Source: Hydrogenovibrio sp965140365 (GTDB taxonomy: Bacteria > Pseudomonadota > Gammaproteobacteria > Thiomicrospirales > Thiomicrospiraceae). From it: DNA of 64,000 nucleotides. The notes under the pieces are model-generated. The model did no database searches, was not told where the DNA came from, and saw nothing but the letters and a program-made list of their open reading frames with translations. Below are positions 33,167 to 42,598 of this stretch, piece after piece. The position numbers were made by a program, and so were the translations under genes. The stretch lies in NCBI GenBank assembly GCA_965140365.1, contig OZ223196.1; one strand, written 5' to 3'. Position 1 is the first letter of the stretch, and the number at the start of each line of letters is the position of its first letter.

Positions 33167-35437
33167 TTAACTTCTCACCCGGGTTCGTTCCGGGTCGTAA
33201 AACGGCAAGGCCACTACTTTGGCCGGAATGCGTTTTTGCTGGCCGTCCAACTGCCCGACTTCCAGTTCGGTATCCACCGCAGCGAAATCCGGCGCCAGAC
33301 GGCACAGCGCGATCTGTTTTTTCAAAATCGGCGAAAAGGTCGCGCTGGTGACAACGCCGACCGGGAAACGCCCGTTATAAATCTTGTCGCCGTGATGCAC
33401 CGGTTCATTGCTTTGCACCGCCAGCCCCATCAATTTATGACGGCTTTCCGGTGCCTGACGCTCAATCGCCTGGCGCCCGACAAAATCTTCATCGTTGGTT
33501 TTCAGCGGCGTGGTAAAACCGATGCCCGCTTCAAACGGATTGGTTTCCGGGCAGAATTCATGCTCGGCGAAAATCAAACCGGCTTCGATGCGCAGCTTAT
33601 CCAGTGCATCGAACCCCAAGGGCGCGATGCCGTACGCCTGACCGGCTTCCCAAATCACATCCCACAAGGTTTCCGCATCGTCCGGATGGCACCAGACTTC
33701 AAACCCCAGCTCCCCGGTGTAACCGGTACGGGATACCATTACCGGTGTTCCGGTCGGCCCGCCGAGGCGTCCGATGGTGAAATAGAACCAGGCCAGGTCG
33801 GCCACATCCGTTTGGTGTTCGGGCGTCCAAATCAGTTCTTGCAACAGCGCTCGGCTGTTTGGCCCTTGCACCGCGACATTGTGGAGCTGATCGGTCGATT
33901 CACGCACCGTGACCTGATGCCCGGTTTTCTCCGCCAACTCGCGTAGCCATTTGCCGGTATAAGGATCACCGCACACCCAACGGAACGCCTGGTCACTCAT
34001 TTTGAACAAGGTGCCGTCATCGATCATGCCGCCGGTTTCGTTGCAAATCGCCGAATAGACGATTTCACCCACCGAAACGCGTCGGACATTACGGGTGATG
34101 GCATACTGCATGAACACTTCCGCATCCGAACCGACCACTTCGAACTTGCGCAGCGGTGTCAGGTCAATCATGGCGACCTTTTCACGGCACGCCAGATATT
34201 CGGCATTGACGCCCCAGCCTTCGTATTCGGTCGCCACCCAGTACCCCCGGTATTCGGCAAAATGTTTGGTGAGTTTCGACGTTCGACTGTGAAAGCCGGT
34301 TTGCTTGGTCATGCGGGACAACTCCTCTGGAATGGTTCGGTAAGCGATGGAACGGGTAAATTGTTCGTTCTCATCGTAGATTCGGACATGAATGTCGGTC
34401 GGATGCCAACCGTTGGCCGGGTCGATGTCATCCGGACAGGCCGACGAGGCACACAACAAATCCCGATTGGCTTTCAACAAAACGTAATCGCCGGGGCGAG
34501 ACCAGGGTTCCGCAAACCCGATAGTGCCACACGGCTCGACATAGGTATTGAAAAAGAAATTAATCGCCGGCCAGCCGCTACGCGGTTGAATGCCGTATTT
34601 TTTCAAAGCGTTGTTGAAGTTCTCGGTACAACTGATGTGACCGAAATACCCCTGGTCTTCATAAAATTTCGGACTGCAGGCGAACAGGAAGCTGTCGTGA
34701 CAACCGACCGTATCCTGAACCACTTCCAACATGGTTTGCTGGTCTTCGTCCATGAATTTGGAAAACAGGCCCGGTTGCGGTAAGGACAAGCCCATATTGG
34801 TTCGGGTCGCGGTGCCGTCGATCATCTTTTCTTGCCCGGCGTCCAATGCGGCTTTATCAAACGCGATGAAGTCGGAGCTTTGCTTGCCTTGCACGTCGAT
34901 GATTTGAATCCACTGCCCGGCCTTCACTTCATAAGTGCGTGCGCTACTGTGCGGAACGCGGATTTCCTGTACCGGTTCAGCCAGCGGTTCCGGCAAATCA
35001 ACCGGCGCCTGGGCATAATGCACCACCTTCAACTCGGTGGTCGGCTGATGAGAATCCACCGCCATTTTATCGCCTGCGGCCACCACAACCAGCGTGACAT
35101 CCTGCTCGGGTGAAATATCCGGTAAGGCTTGCGCGGGAAAGGTGTAGGCATCATTCAAAACGGCCTCTTTCACCTGCCAACTCTGAAACCGATCTTTCAA
35201 ACGCTCGGCAGCCTGACCGTTGTCGGCCATCAGGTTCAAAGTGCCATTCGCCGGACCGAGCGTCACGGCACCTGAAACAGGCAACCGATAACCGTTGTCG
35301 GAAACGAAGAATACTTCACATCCCTGACAACCATCGACCGAAGCCACTTGCACCCGTTCCCCCGCCTGAACCGACAGACAGATGGCGTCTTGTCCGGGAA
35401 TGCGGTACTCCTTTACATAGGCATGTGTTTGCGTCAT
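33167..35437 (-). CDS. tdm: Trimethylamine N-oxide demethylase, Tdm-like
   Basis: Tdm splits TMAO into dimethylamine and formaldehyde. This 756-residue protein has the two-part build of that enzyme: an N-terminal DUF1989-type zinc domain (about residues 10-350, with VDGCQGCEVFF and VIDVQGKQSSDFIAF-like segments plus CPDDIDPANGW) and a C-terminal aminomethyltransferase (GcvT-like) domain from about 370 with YRGYWVATEYEGWGV, GRLGGPTGTPVMVSRTGYTGELGFE and RIEAGLIFAEHEF. The latter passes formaldehyde to tetrahydrofolate. Length equals that of known Tdm. I take the ATG at 35437 as start. It is divergent from the sensor-kinase gene and near tmm. Confidence 0.85.
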   Translation of the reverse strand: MTQTHAYVKEYRIPGQDAICLSVQAGERVQVASVDGCQGCEVFFVSDNGYRLPVSGAVTLGPANGTLNLMADNGQAAERLKDRFQSWQVKEAVLNDAYTFPAQALPDISPEQDVTLVVVAAGDKMAVDSHQPTTELKVVHYAQAPVDLPEPLAEPVQEIRVPHSSARTYEVKAGQWIQIIDVQGKQSSDFIAFDKAALDAGQEKMIDGTATRTNMGLSLPQPGLFSKFMDEDQQTMLEVVQDTVGCHDSFLFACSPKFYEDQGYFGHISCTENFNNALKKYGIQPRSGWPAINFFFNTYVEPCGTIGFAEPWSRPGDYVLLKANRDLLCASSACPDDIDPANGWHPTDIHVRIYDENEQFTRSIAYRTIPEELSRMTKQTGFHSRTSKLTKHFAEYRGYWVATEYEGWGVNAEYLACREKVAMIDLTPLRKFEVVGSDAEVFMQYAITRNVRRVSVGEIVYSAICNETGGMIDDGTLFKMSDQAFRWVCGDPYTGKWLRELAEKTGHQVTVRESTDQLHNVAVQGPNSRALLQELIWTPEHQTDVADLAWFYFTIGRLGGPTGTPVMVSRTGYTGELGFEVWCHPDDAETLWDVIWEAGQAYGIAPLGFDALDKLRIEAGLIFAEHEFCPETNPFEAGIGFTTPLKTNDEDFVGRQAIERQAPESRHKLMGLAVQSNEPVHHGDKIYNGRFPVGVVTSATFSPILKKQIALCRLAPDFAAVDTELEVGQLDGQQKRIPAKVVALPFYDPERTRVRS

Positions 35438-35755
35438 GATGTTGCTCTCACTGTGCTCAATAAACGATTTGGTACATAACAGCGCATTTGCACTCAATCA
35501 GTGCGATTTTGGAAAAAGATGCTGTGGCTTTTCCCGACAAACACTGAATGACCAAACCGATTTATTGATTCCTGATAATAAACAAAATTTACTGATATGA
35601 TTTATTATTCAAGGACTTTGCACAATACTCCATTGGCAGTAACCCCAATGGAGTAGGCCTGAATTCCGACCGATGGCATGTTTGGTGCTACTTCTCACAA
35701 CTGGGTAATAAATTGCACAATTAATGAGCCAAAAAGGTGAGCAAGGTGAGTCCGA
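35438..35755. promoter_or_regulatory. Divergent control region between tdm and the sensor kinase gene
   Basis: No gene is seen. The region is AT-rich with repeated TTTATT and GATTTATT motifs on one side, and it has the inverted repeat described separately. It should hold promoters for tdm (minus) and for the kinase-regulator operon (plus). Confidence 0.5.
35626..35655. promoter_or_regulatory. Perfect 11-base inverted repeat, candidate operator
   Basis: TACTCCATTGG and CCAATGGAGTA flank an eight-base spacer. It is not followed by a T-run, so it is more likely a protein-binding site than a terminator. It lies 100 bases before the sensor-kinase start. Confidence 0.6.
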
Positions 35756-36919
35756 ATGGTTAACTTGGGACAACTGTTATCGTTCAACATTTCCACACTT
35801 TGGCATCGTTCTGTCCGCAAGACAAGGCCCCACGGCTTAAACGCGCTTGATTACTCCGATATCGCTTTCCAACTGGCCACCACTAACAACCTGAATCAAC
35901 TGCTACCCAATCTGCTTTCCCAAAGCGCCTTGCAAGCCCAGTGCAGTGCCAAGCTGCCCCATTACGACAGTTTGTTCATTCTGACGCCGTTGGCCGGGCA
36001 TAAATACCATGTGCATGCGCCCACGCACCTACCGCCCAATCCGCAATTGATGAATTATTTCGAATCCCTGCGCATCCGCACGCCGGGTGCCAGCAATTCG
36101 CAGCGCATCGACCAGGTGGGCGCACATAATATAGTGTTCTTCCCGTTAAAAAACCGTGAAAGTCATGAAGAAGCCTATCTGGTGGTGGTCTTCAAAGGCC
36201 CGGTTCCTACCGACAACCTGGCGGCAAACCGACTACGCCCATTCCGCAATGCATTACAAAAAGGGTTACAGGCACACCAAAAACACCGGCAACAAATCAA
36301 CCAGGCCGTGCAACAGGAACGAGAAGCCCAAGCGGCCGATTTGCACGACTCCATCGCACAGATACTGAGTTATCTCAAAATGCGGGCTTACACCTTAAAC
36401 AGCGCGTGCCTGGAACTGGAAGACCCGACTTTCCGCAAACTGAGCAAAGACATTGAACAGCAAATCGGCTTTGCGCACCGTCTGACCCGCGAGATGATTT
36501 CGTCCTCCCGCGTGACTTATGAGGAACCGCACCTTTCAAGCGCCATCGAAAACACCATGAATGAATTCGAGCAACTTTCCGGCATCGTCTTCGAGTTGGA
36601 TAATCGGGCAAAAGAAGCGTTGGAAACCGTCTCTCACCCGAATGAAGTGTTGTTCATCGTTCGTGAAGCGCTCTGTAATCTGGTGCGGCACTCCCATGCC
36701 TCGCACGCGCGAATCGTCATCACCCATCACCCCGATGCCGACGTCAGCATCACCGTAGAAGACAACGGCATCGGTATCCGCCCGAATCCCGCCCGTAAGG
36801 ACAGCTTCGGGCTCCGCATAATGGAAGAACGCGCCCGCAAACTGGGTGCCAAATTACAAATCGAAACGCGTCAGCAAGGTGGCACGCGCGTTTGTTTATG
36901 GCTATCAAGGAAACACTGA
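35756..36919 (+). CDS. Cytoplasmic NarX-type sensor histidine kinase
   Basis: This 387-residue kinase has no membrane helix. The N-terminal 170 residues look like a GAF-type sensor. The HisKA_3 dimer domain follows with DLHDSIAQILSYLKMR (phospho-acceptor His197), and the ATPase domain has REALCNLVRHSHASHARIVI, VEDNGIGI and GLRIMEERARKLGA, of the NarX/DegS type. With the response regulator that follows four bases later, it probably senses a methylated amine or related metabolite inside the cell and controls the tmm/tdm genes. The signal is inference. Confidence 0.87.
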   Translation: MVNLGQLLSFNISTLWHRSVRKTRPHGLNALDYSDIAFQLATTNNLNQLLPNLLSQSALQAQCSAKLPHYDSLFILTPLAGHKYHVHAPTHLPPNPQLMNYFESLRIRTPGASNSQRIDQVGAHNIVFFPLKNRESHEEAYLVVVFKGPVPTDNLAANRLRPFRNALQKGLQAHQKHRQQINQAVQQEREAQAADLHDSIAQILSYLKMRAYTLNSACLELEDPTFRKLSKDIEQQIGFAHRLTREMISSSRVTYEEPHLSSAIENTMNEFEQLSGIVFELDNRAKEALETVSHPNEVLFIVREALCNLVRHSHASHARIVITHHPDADVSITVEDNGIGIRPNPARKDSFGLRIMEERARKLGAKLQIETRQQGGTRVCLWLSRKH

Positions 36920-36923
36920 CACC

Positions 36924-37619
36924 ATGAAATCCTCCACGACAGCGAATGCTATCGTCGTCGACGACCACCCACTGTTCCGACGCGGCGTCGTTGAACTGCT
37001 GAATGAAAGCGACCGTTTTGACGTCATGCAATCCTACGGATCGGCATTGGACTTGATTGAAGACATGCCGGAGATACCGCCCGACTTATTGCTGCTGGAT
37101 TTACAGATGCCCGATATGAGCGGCATTGAAGCCCTGAAAGCCCTACGCCCACAACTGACGGACACCAAAATCGTCATGCTGACGGTGTCGATGGACAGCC
37201 AAAGCCTGATGGAAGCCATCAGCATTGGCGCCGACGGTTATCTGCTGAAAGACACCGACTCCGAACAGATTCTCGACCATCTCTCGGCGGTACTGGCCGG
37301 CAAAATCGCCATCGACGAATCCGCCGTGACCTTATTGGCCCAGGGCATTCGTTCTCAAAACCATCCGATGCCCACTCAGCGTGAACCGGAAACCCACGAG
37401 GACATTCTCAACGACCTGACCGAACGCGAACGCCAGACGCTCGAATTGATTTCAAAGGGTCTCAGCAATAAGCTGATTGCCCGCGAACTCGGCATCAGCG
37501 ACGGCACGGTCAAAGTGTACGTCAAGAACCTGCTACGCAAACTCGACCTGCATTCCCGGTTGGAACTGGCGGCTTGGAATCATCGCCTGAAAGCGTCGCA
37601 AACGGACGAACCATCATGA
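36924..37619 (+). CDS. NarL/FixJ-type response regulator
   Basis: This 231-residue regulator has a receiver domain (VVDDHPLFRRGV, LLLLDLQMPDMSG with phospho-acceptor Asp59, and KDTDSEQ near the signalling lysine) and a LuxR-type HTH (LTERERQTLELISKGLSNKLIARELGISDGTVKVYVKNLLRKL). It follows the kinase gene directly and its stop overlaps the PAS gene by four bases, so it is a three-gene operon. The ATG at 36924 is the natural start; frames upstream are inside the kinase gene. Confidence 0.92.
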   Translation: MKSSTTANAIVVDDHPLFRRGVVELLNESDRFDVMQSYGSALDLIEDMPEIPPDLLLLDLQMPDMSGIEALKALRPQLTDTKIVMLTVSMDSQSLMEAISIGADGYLLKDTDSEQILDHLSAVLAGKIAIDESAVTLLAQGIRSQNHPMPTQREPETHEDILNDLTERERQTLELISKGLSNKLIARELGISDGTVKVYVKNLLRKLDLHSRLELAAWNHRLKASQTDEPS

Positions 37620-38404
37620 CCGCCTGGCTGCAAAACGCGGCCGATTGGCTGCGAAGCCCCCACAGCTTAAATCTGGAAACGCTGATCGACAGCCTCAACG
37701 ACGCCGTCATCGTCATCGAAAAACACAATCGGTTGCAATACGCCAACCGCCATTGGTCACAATTGACGGGTCACGCCTCCGCCGACTGTCAGCACCAACC
37801 CTTCACCCAGTTCATCCACCCGGAGGATCGCGTCAACTGGCAGATCGCATTCCAGAAATTTCACCAGGCCTGCGACAGTCAATTGTTATGGCTACGCATT
37901 CTTGATAAAGAGGATGTGGTGCATTGGTGCGAAATACGGGTGCAGCCGCTGTTGCCCGGCCGGCCTTATCCGTTGAGCGCCACTCTGTGCGACATTACCC
38001 CGCAAATCCGTTCCGACCAAATCAAGGAAGCCCGCTACCGCAGCCTGAACCGTTTGGTCGACCGAGTGCCCGCGATGATTTACCGTTCCCGCAACAACAT
38101 TCACTGGACCATGGAATTTGTCAGCGACGGCTGCCGGGAACTGACGGGGTACTCTCCGGAGAAAATGATCAATAACGCCGAGCTGTCCTACGGCTCGCTG
38201 ATTCACGACGAGGACCAGGAAGACGTCTGGTGCAATGTTCAAAAATCCATACAGGACAATCGTTGTTTTGAAATCGCTTACCGTTTGCGCCACGCGGACG
38301 GTCATACCCGCCAAGTGTACGAAAAAGGCTGTGCCATTTATTCCGACACCGGTTCCATTCTCGGCATTGAAGGGGTGATTTTCGCCTTGGACACCCTGCT
38401 TTAA
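37616..38404 (+). CDS. Double-PAS protein without output domain
   Basis: The 262-residue product has two PAS domains: residues 20-130 (LNDAVIVIEKHNRLQYANRHW...HPEDR) and 140-262 (PAMIYRSRNNIHWTMEFVSDGCRELTGY...EDVW...YRLRHADGHTRQVYEKG). No kinase, GGDEF or DNA-binding domain follows. It starts in the ATGA overlap with the response regulator. It could be a modulator of the kinase or a haem/flavin-type PAS sensor for the system. It has a near copy of the palindrome (37863). Confidence 0.85.
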   Translation: MTAWLQNAADWLRSPHSLNLETLIDSLNDAVIVIEKHNRLQYANRHWSQLTGHASADCQHQPFTQFIHPEDRVNWQIAFQKFHQACDSQLLWLRILDKEDVVHWCEIRVQPLLPGRPYPLSATLCDITPQIRSDQIKEARYRSLNRLVDRVPAMIYRSRNNIHWTMEFVSDGCRELTGYSPEKMINNAELSYGSLIHDEDQEDVWCNVQKSIQDNRCFEIAYRLRHADGHTRQVYEKGCAIYSDTGSILGIEGVIFALDTLL

Positions 38405-38443
38405 CACACCGACTACCCCACTCGCATACCCCGTTACCCTTTT

Positions 38444-38458
38444 AGAGTTACTAACTCT
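38444..38458. promoter_or_regulatory. 15-base palindrome upstream of tmm
   Basis: AGAGTTACTAACTCT is a perfect palindrome 108 bases before the tmm start, in the only gap ahead of the amine operon. It may be a regulator site. Confidence 0.45.
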
Positions 38459-38565
38459 TAGGAATATCCAACCCCGGATAAATCCATTAACTTATCTCCC
38501 AACGAAGCAAAGAAACTTTTTTTCTTTAAAAGAATTATCTATTCATTTCATTAGGAGACATCACC

Positions 38566-39939
38566 ATGACAAAACGTGTTGCAATTATCGGAGCAGGCCC
38601 TAGCGGACTGGCACAACTGAGAGCTTTCCAATCCGCCCAAGCCAAAGGAGCGGATATTCCTGAACTGGTTTGTTTTGAAAAGCAAAGCGATTGGGGCGGT
38701 TTGTGGAATTACACCTGGCGCACCGGCCTGGACGAAAACGGCGAACCGGTGCATTGCAGTATGTATCGCTACCTATGGTCGAATGGGCCTAAGGAATGTT
38801 TGGAGTTCGCGGATTACACCTTCGACGAACATTTCGGCAAACCCATCGCCTCTTACCCGCCGCGTGAAGTGCTGTGGGATTACATTAAAGGCCGCGTCGA
38901 AAAAGCCGGTGTCCGCGATTACATCCGTTTCAATACCGTGGTCCGCAACGTTTCATACGACGACGCCACCGAAACCTTCACCGTCACGGTTCAAGACCAC
39001 AATGAAGACGAAATCTATTCCGAAGAATTCGATTATGTGATTTCCGCCTCCGGCCACTTTTCCACACCGAAAGTGCCTGAATTCGAAGGTTTCCAGACTT
39101 TCGGCGGCCGCATCCTGCACGCTCACGATTTCCGCGATGCCTTGGAGTTCAAAGGCAAAGACATCCTGTTGGTCGGTGCCAGTTACTCGGCAGAAGACAT
39201 CGGATCACAATGTTATAAATACGGCGCCAAAAGCATCACCACCTGTTATCGCTCGGCACCGATGAATTATAAATGGCCTGAAAACTGGGAAGAAAGACCG
39301 CTTTTGGAGCGCGTCGACACCCATCGTGCCTATTTCGCCGACGGCAGTTCCAAGAAAATCGACGCCATTATCCTATGTACCGGATATTTGCACCACTTCC
39401 CATATCTGCCGGATTCCCTACGCTTGGTGACGGACAACCGCCTTTGGCCGCTTGACCTCTATAAAGGCGTGGTCTGGGAAGACAATCCGAAGTTCTTTTA
39501 TCTCGGCATGCAAGACCAGTGGTACACCTTCAATATGTTTGACGCCCAGGCCTGGTATGTCCGCGACATCATTCTCGGACGCATTCCATTGCCAAGCAAA
39601 GCGGAAATGACCCAAAACTCCCAGGCCTGGCGGGAAAAGGAACTGACGCTGGAAACTGCGGAAGAAATGTATACCTTCCAAGGCGACTACATCCAAGAAC
39701 TGATTGACGCCACCGATTATCCGTCTTTCGATATTCCAGCCGTCAACCAGACCTTCCTGGAATGGAAACACCACAAGAAGGAAAACATCATGACCTTCCG
39801 CGATCACTCCTACCGTTCTTTGATGACCGGCACCATGTCGCCAAAACATCACACACCGTGGATTGATGCGCTGGACGATTCGCTTGAGGCATACCTAGCG
39901 GACGGCCCTCAGGATGAAAAAATCGCGTCCAACCAATAA
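38566..39939 (+). CDS. tmm: Trimethylamine monooxygenase
   Basis: Tmm is a flavin monooxygenase that oxidises trimethylamine to TMAO with NADPH and oxygen. The 457-residue protein is very like known bacterial Tmm: FAD site GAGPSGLAQLRAFQSAQ, FSTPKVPEFEGF and GRILHAHDFRDALEFK around the FMO signature, NADP site LVGASYSAEDIGSQCYKYGAK, and SYRSLMTGTMSPKHHTPWIDALDDSLEAYL at the end. The start follows TTAGGAGACATCACC. It heads an operon with the dimethylamine monooxygenase genes. Two palindrome copies (39546, 39621) lie in it. Confidence 0.95.
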   Translation: MTKRVAIIGAGPSGLAQLRAFQSAQAKGADIPELVCFEKQSDWGGLWNYTWRTGLDENGEPVHCSMYRYLWSNGPKECLEFADYTFDEHFGKPIASYPPREVLWDYIKGRVEKAGVRDYIRFNTVVRNVSYDDATETFTVTVQDHNEDEIYSEEFDYVISASGHFSTPKVPEFEGFQTFGGRILHAHDFRDALEFKGKDILLVGASYSAEDIGSQCYKYGAKSITTCYRSAPMNYKWPENWEERPLLERVDTHRAYFADGSSKKIDAIILCTGYLHHFPYLPDSLRLVTDNRLWPLDLYKGVVWEDNPKFFYLGMQDQWYTFNMFDAQAWYVRDIILGRIPLPSKAEMTQNSQAWREKELTLETAEEMYTFQGDYIQELIDATDYPSFDIPAVNQTFLEWKHHKKENIMTFRDHSYRSLMTGTMSPKHHTPWIDALDDSLEAYLADGPQDEKIASNQ

Positions 39940-39964
39940 CACGGTCAAAAATTAGGAGGCGTTT

Positions 39965-40531
39965 ATGCAACCCGTTCCCAGTATCAAAAGTCGGCCGGTC
40001 TATGAAGACATCCGCATAGACCCGGCCGTGCAAAAACATCTGTTCATCGCGCAAACCGGCAGCTTCGACAAATTGGCGAAAATCTACCAGGCCTGCCCGA
40101 GTGATAAAAGTTGCTGGATTGTCGGCGACGACACTCAGGAAAGCCTGCCCGACAACAGCCGTTTCGTATCGCAAGATGGCATCGACACAGTCTTCGGCGA
40201 GCAGTTTGCCGACCTGCCGATTTCCAGCCATATTTACGTGGCCGGACAAAACGAATCGTTTTTGTGGGACATCCACAACCTCGCCACCCGCGCCGGTCTG
40301 GCGTCGGAACAAGTGAAGATGTTCGAACCCGTCACCAACCAGAGACGGCTGTTCTGCACCCATTGCTACACCCGCACCGAGGGCGTGACCCATTCGCCTT
40401 ACAAATGCCCGGGCTGCGGCCGCCTATTGTTGGTTCGTGACCATTTTTCCCGCATCCATGCGGCCTACGTCGGTGTCATCATCAATGCGGAAGACCCGAA
40501 CGACATTCCCGAAACAGAGGAGTTGAGCTAA
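39965..40531 (+). CDS. dmmA: Dimethylamine monooxygenase subunit, DmmA-like
   Basis: This 188-residue protein has a C-terminal zinc-ribbon-like cysteine set, CTHCYTRTEGVTHSPYKCPGCGRLLLVRDHFSR, as seen in the DmmA family of the dimethylamine monooxygenase. The N-terminal half has no recognised motif. Its start follows AGGAGG, 25 bases after tmm, and its stop overlaps the next start by one base. The enzyme would demethylate dimethylamine to methylamine and formaldehyde. The assignment of A/B/C/D letters among subunits is uncertain. Confidence 0.75.
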   Translation: MQPVPSIKSRPVYEDIRIDPAVQKHLFIAQTGSFDKLAKIYQACPSDKSCWIVGDDTQESLPDNSRFVSQDGIDTVFGEQFADLPISSHIYVAGQNESFLWDIHNLATRAGLASEQVKMFEPVTNQRRLFCTHCYTRTEGVTHSPYKCPGCGRLLLVRDHFSRIHAAYVGVIINAEDPNDIPETEELS

Positions 40532-41478
40532 TGAGTGCCGCTATGAAAGTCAATGTCAGCGCCGTCCGTAAAGTGGCGCCGACCATCAAGGAATTCACCT
40601 TGACGCCGGTTGACGGTGAATTCTTTCCCTTTTCACCCGGTTCCCACATTGTGGTGGAAATGCAGGCCGAGAGTAAAACCATCCGCAACGCTTACTCCTT
40701 GTTGAGCGACCCGATGGACAACCGTCAATATCGCATAGCAGTTCGCTTGCAACCCGAATCGCGTGGCGGTTCCGAATTCATGCACCAGAAGGTACACGAA
40801 GGCGACGAATTGACGATTACACCGCCGAACAATCTGTTCTCGCCGGACTGGCGAGCCAAAAAACACGTCTTCTTCGCCGGGGGTGTCGGCATCACACCGT
40901 TTATGTCGTACATTCCAGAGATGCTTCGTCGAGACGCGGACTTCGAACTGCACTATATGTATCGCAGCACTCAGACTGGCGCCTATGTGGAAGCACTCCG
41001 CGAGATGATTGGCGAGCGTTTGCACACCTACGATTCCATCACCTCCAGCCGGGCGGAGATCGCCGACATCATGGCCCAATGCCCGCAAGGAACGCATCTT
41101 TACATCTGCGGGCCGGAATCGCTGATCGATACGGTGCGTTACCGGGGCCAACAAACCGGTTGGCCAGCGTCCCACATCCATTACGAAGCCTTTGCCGCGC
41201 CGAAACCCGGCAAACCCTTTGTAGCGGAATTGAAGAAATCCGGCAAAACCATTTATGTACCGGAAGACCAATCGCTTCTGGAAGCGCTGGAGGCCAACGA
41301 AGTCGAAATACCGAACCTGTGCCGTGGCGGCGTTTGCGGCCAGTGCATGAGTCCGGTATTGGATGGCGATATCGAACATCGGGATGAGTTCCTGTCCGAA
41401 AAAGAAAAGGCCGGCAACCGTTGCATTATGCCTTGCGTGTCACGCGCCAAGTCCGGCCGGTTACATCTAGACATTTAA
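40531..41478 (+). CDS. Reductase subunit of dimethylamine monooxygenase (FMN/FAD plus plant-type 2Fe-2S)
   Basis: This 315-residue oxidoreductase has a ferredoxin-NAD(P) reductase part (NAYSLLSDP for flavin, FAGGVGITPFMSYIPEM for NAD(P), LYICGPESLID) and a C-terminal plant-type 2Fe-2S ferredoxin with NLCRGGVCGQCMSPVLDG and the fourth cysteine in the CIMPCVS region. It has the phthalate dioxygenase reductase layout. It would deliver electrons to the haem-type monooxygenase subunit of the next gene. Start overlaps dmmA. Confidence 0.88.
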   Translation: MSAAMKVNVSAVRKVAPTIKEFTLTPVDGEFFPFSPGSHIVVEMQAESKTIRNAYSLLSDPMDNRQYRIAVRLQPESRGGSEFMHQKVHEGDELTITPPNNLFSPDWRAKKHVFFAGGVGITPFMSYIPEMLRRDADFELHYMYRSTQTGAYVEALREMIGERLHTYDSITSSRAEIADIMAQCPQGTHLYICGPESLIDTVRYRGQQTGWPASHIHYEAFAAPKPGKPFVAELKKSGKTIYVPEDQSLLEALEANEVEIPNLCRGGVCGQCMSPVLDGDIEHRDEFLSEKEKAGNRCIMPCVSRAKSGRLHLDI

Positions 41479-41494
41479 ACAAAGGAAATTGACG

Positions 41495-42514
41495 ATGAGA
41501 TTAGCACCCAAACCCGTACAAACCTTCCGGAACGATTTCACCTACACCAACAGTGAAGAAGCCATTAAACGCTTTCCGTTCCCCTTTCCGGAAGACGAAT
41601 ACATGTATTCGGTCAATATCGAACCCCACGCCCTGCCCGGACCGGAAGGCTCGGTCTACGAACACCTGTTCGACATCGACGAACACTACCTGTCGGAAAT
41701 GGCGGAACGCAAACAGGTTCTGGCCGAAAACCCGAAACGCTGCCTGGCCATGGAGCACATGGACCTTGCCTGTTGGGATTTCATCGACCGCGCCATGACG
41801 ACCATGGCGCAAGATTACCCGAATTATTTCACGTTAGAAAAAGATGGAGAACATTGGACATGGGAAAACAAACTACTCAGCATCAAAGACACCTTCACCT
41901 TCGGCGACAGCCAAACGCTACCGCAACCCCCGATGGAATACATGGGCTGTCAGGTGCAAGGCGATATCGCCCTGCTCGACCAACGGGACAACGACCTGTT
42001 TATGGACGCGGGCATCATCACCTGCCCAGCGGATTGGTCTCTAGCGTTCGACGCTGGTATGAGCTTTTCGCAATGGCATGGTCCAGTCCCTCTGGCGCAT
42101 GAGGCCGGCATCTTTGATCGGGCCTTGAAATACCTGACCGCCATCCCCGTCAACCAGCCGGTGCGTCGTTTGAACTGGACACTGACCATCAACGCCCGTA
42201 TGGACACCTCACCGGAAACCTATCCGAACTGGGGCACCGACCGCGACAGCGTCACGCCGGAAAACGTCGGCGAAAAAGTCTATCTTCGCGTCGAACTTCA
42301 GGTGTTGGATCGCATGCCGCGAAGCAATGCGCTGATGTTCAGCATCCGCACCTACCTGATCAGCATGAACGACCTAGTCACCAACCCGGAATGGGCCAAA
42401 CGCATGCACCGCGTCATGAAAACCCTGCCGGAAGAGTTGATTGAATACAAAGGCTTAACCCGCTATCACCCCATCCTGTTGGACTGGCTGAAACAGTTCG
42501 ATTTGGAAAACTGA
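41495..42514 (+). CDS. Haem-dependent oxidative N-demethylase subunit (DUF3445), dimethylamine monooxygenase
   Basis: This 339-residue protein is of the DUF3445 family, whose members form the haem-bearing alpha subunit of dimethylamine monooxygenase. Family segments are PFPFPEDEYMYSVNIEPH, the MDLACWDF region, ITCPADWSLAFDAGMSFSQWHGPVP and RVELQVLDRMPRSNALMFSIRTYL. With DmmA and the reductase it would demethylate dimethylamine to methylamine. The ATG at 41495 follows AAAGGA; an in-frame TTG at 41489 lacks support. Confidence 0.88.
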   Translation: MRLAPKPVQTFRNDFTYTNSEEAIKRFPFPFPEDEYMYSVNIEPHALPGPEGSVYEHLFDIDEHYLSEMAERKQVLAENPKRCLAMEHMDLACWDFIDRAMTTMAQDYPNYFTLEKDGEHWTWENKLLSIKDTFTFGDSQTLPQPPMEYMGCQVQGDIALLDQRDNDLFMDAGIITCPADWSLAFDAGMSFSQWHGPVPLAHEAGIFDRALKYLTAIPVNQPVRRLNWTLTINARMDTSPETYPNWGTDRDSVTPENVGEKVYLRVELQVLDRMPRSNALMFSIRTYLISMNDLVTNPEWAKRMHRVMKTLPEELIEYKGLTRYHPILLDWLKQFDLEN

Positions 42515-42536
42515 TACACACGAATCATTGTTTACC

Positions 42537-42564
42537 CGCTCGGCGGCAGCGCCGGGCGATTTTT
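42537..42564 (+). terminator. Hairpin between the demethylase and cupin genes
   Basis: CGCTCGGCG and CGCCGGGCG pair over nine bases (one G-T pair), with a four-base loop and ATTTTT after it. It may reduce readthrough into the cupin gene. Confidence 0.6.
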
Positions 42565-42598
42565 ATCACGCACTCAAACTGTAGTAAAGGAGAACGTC

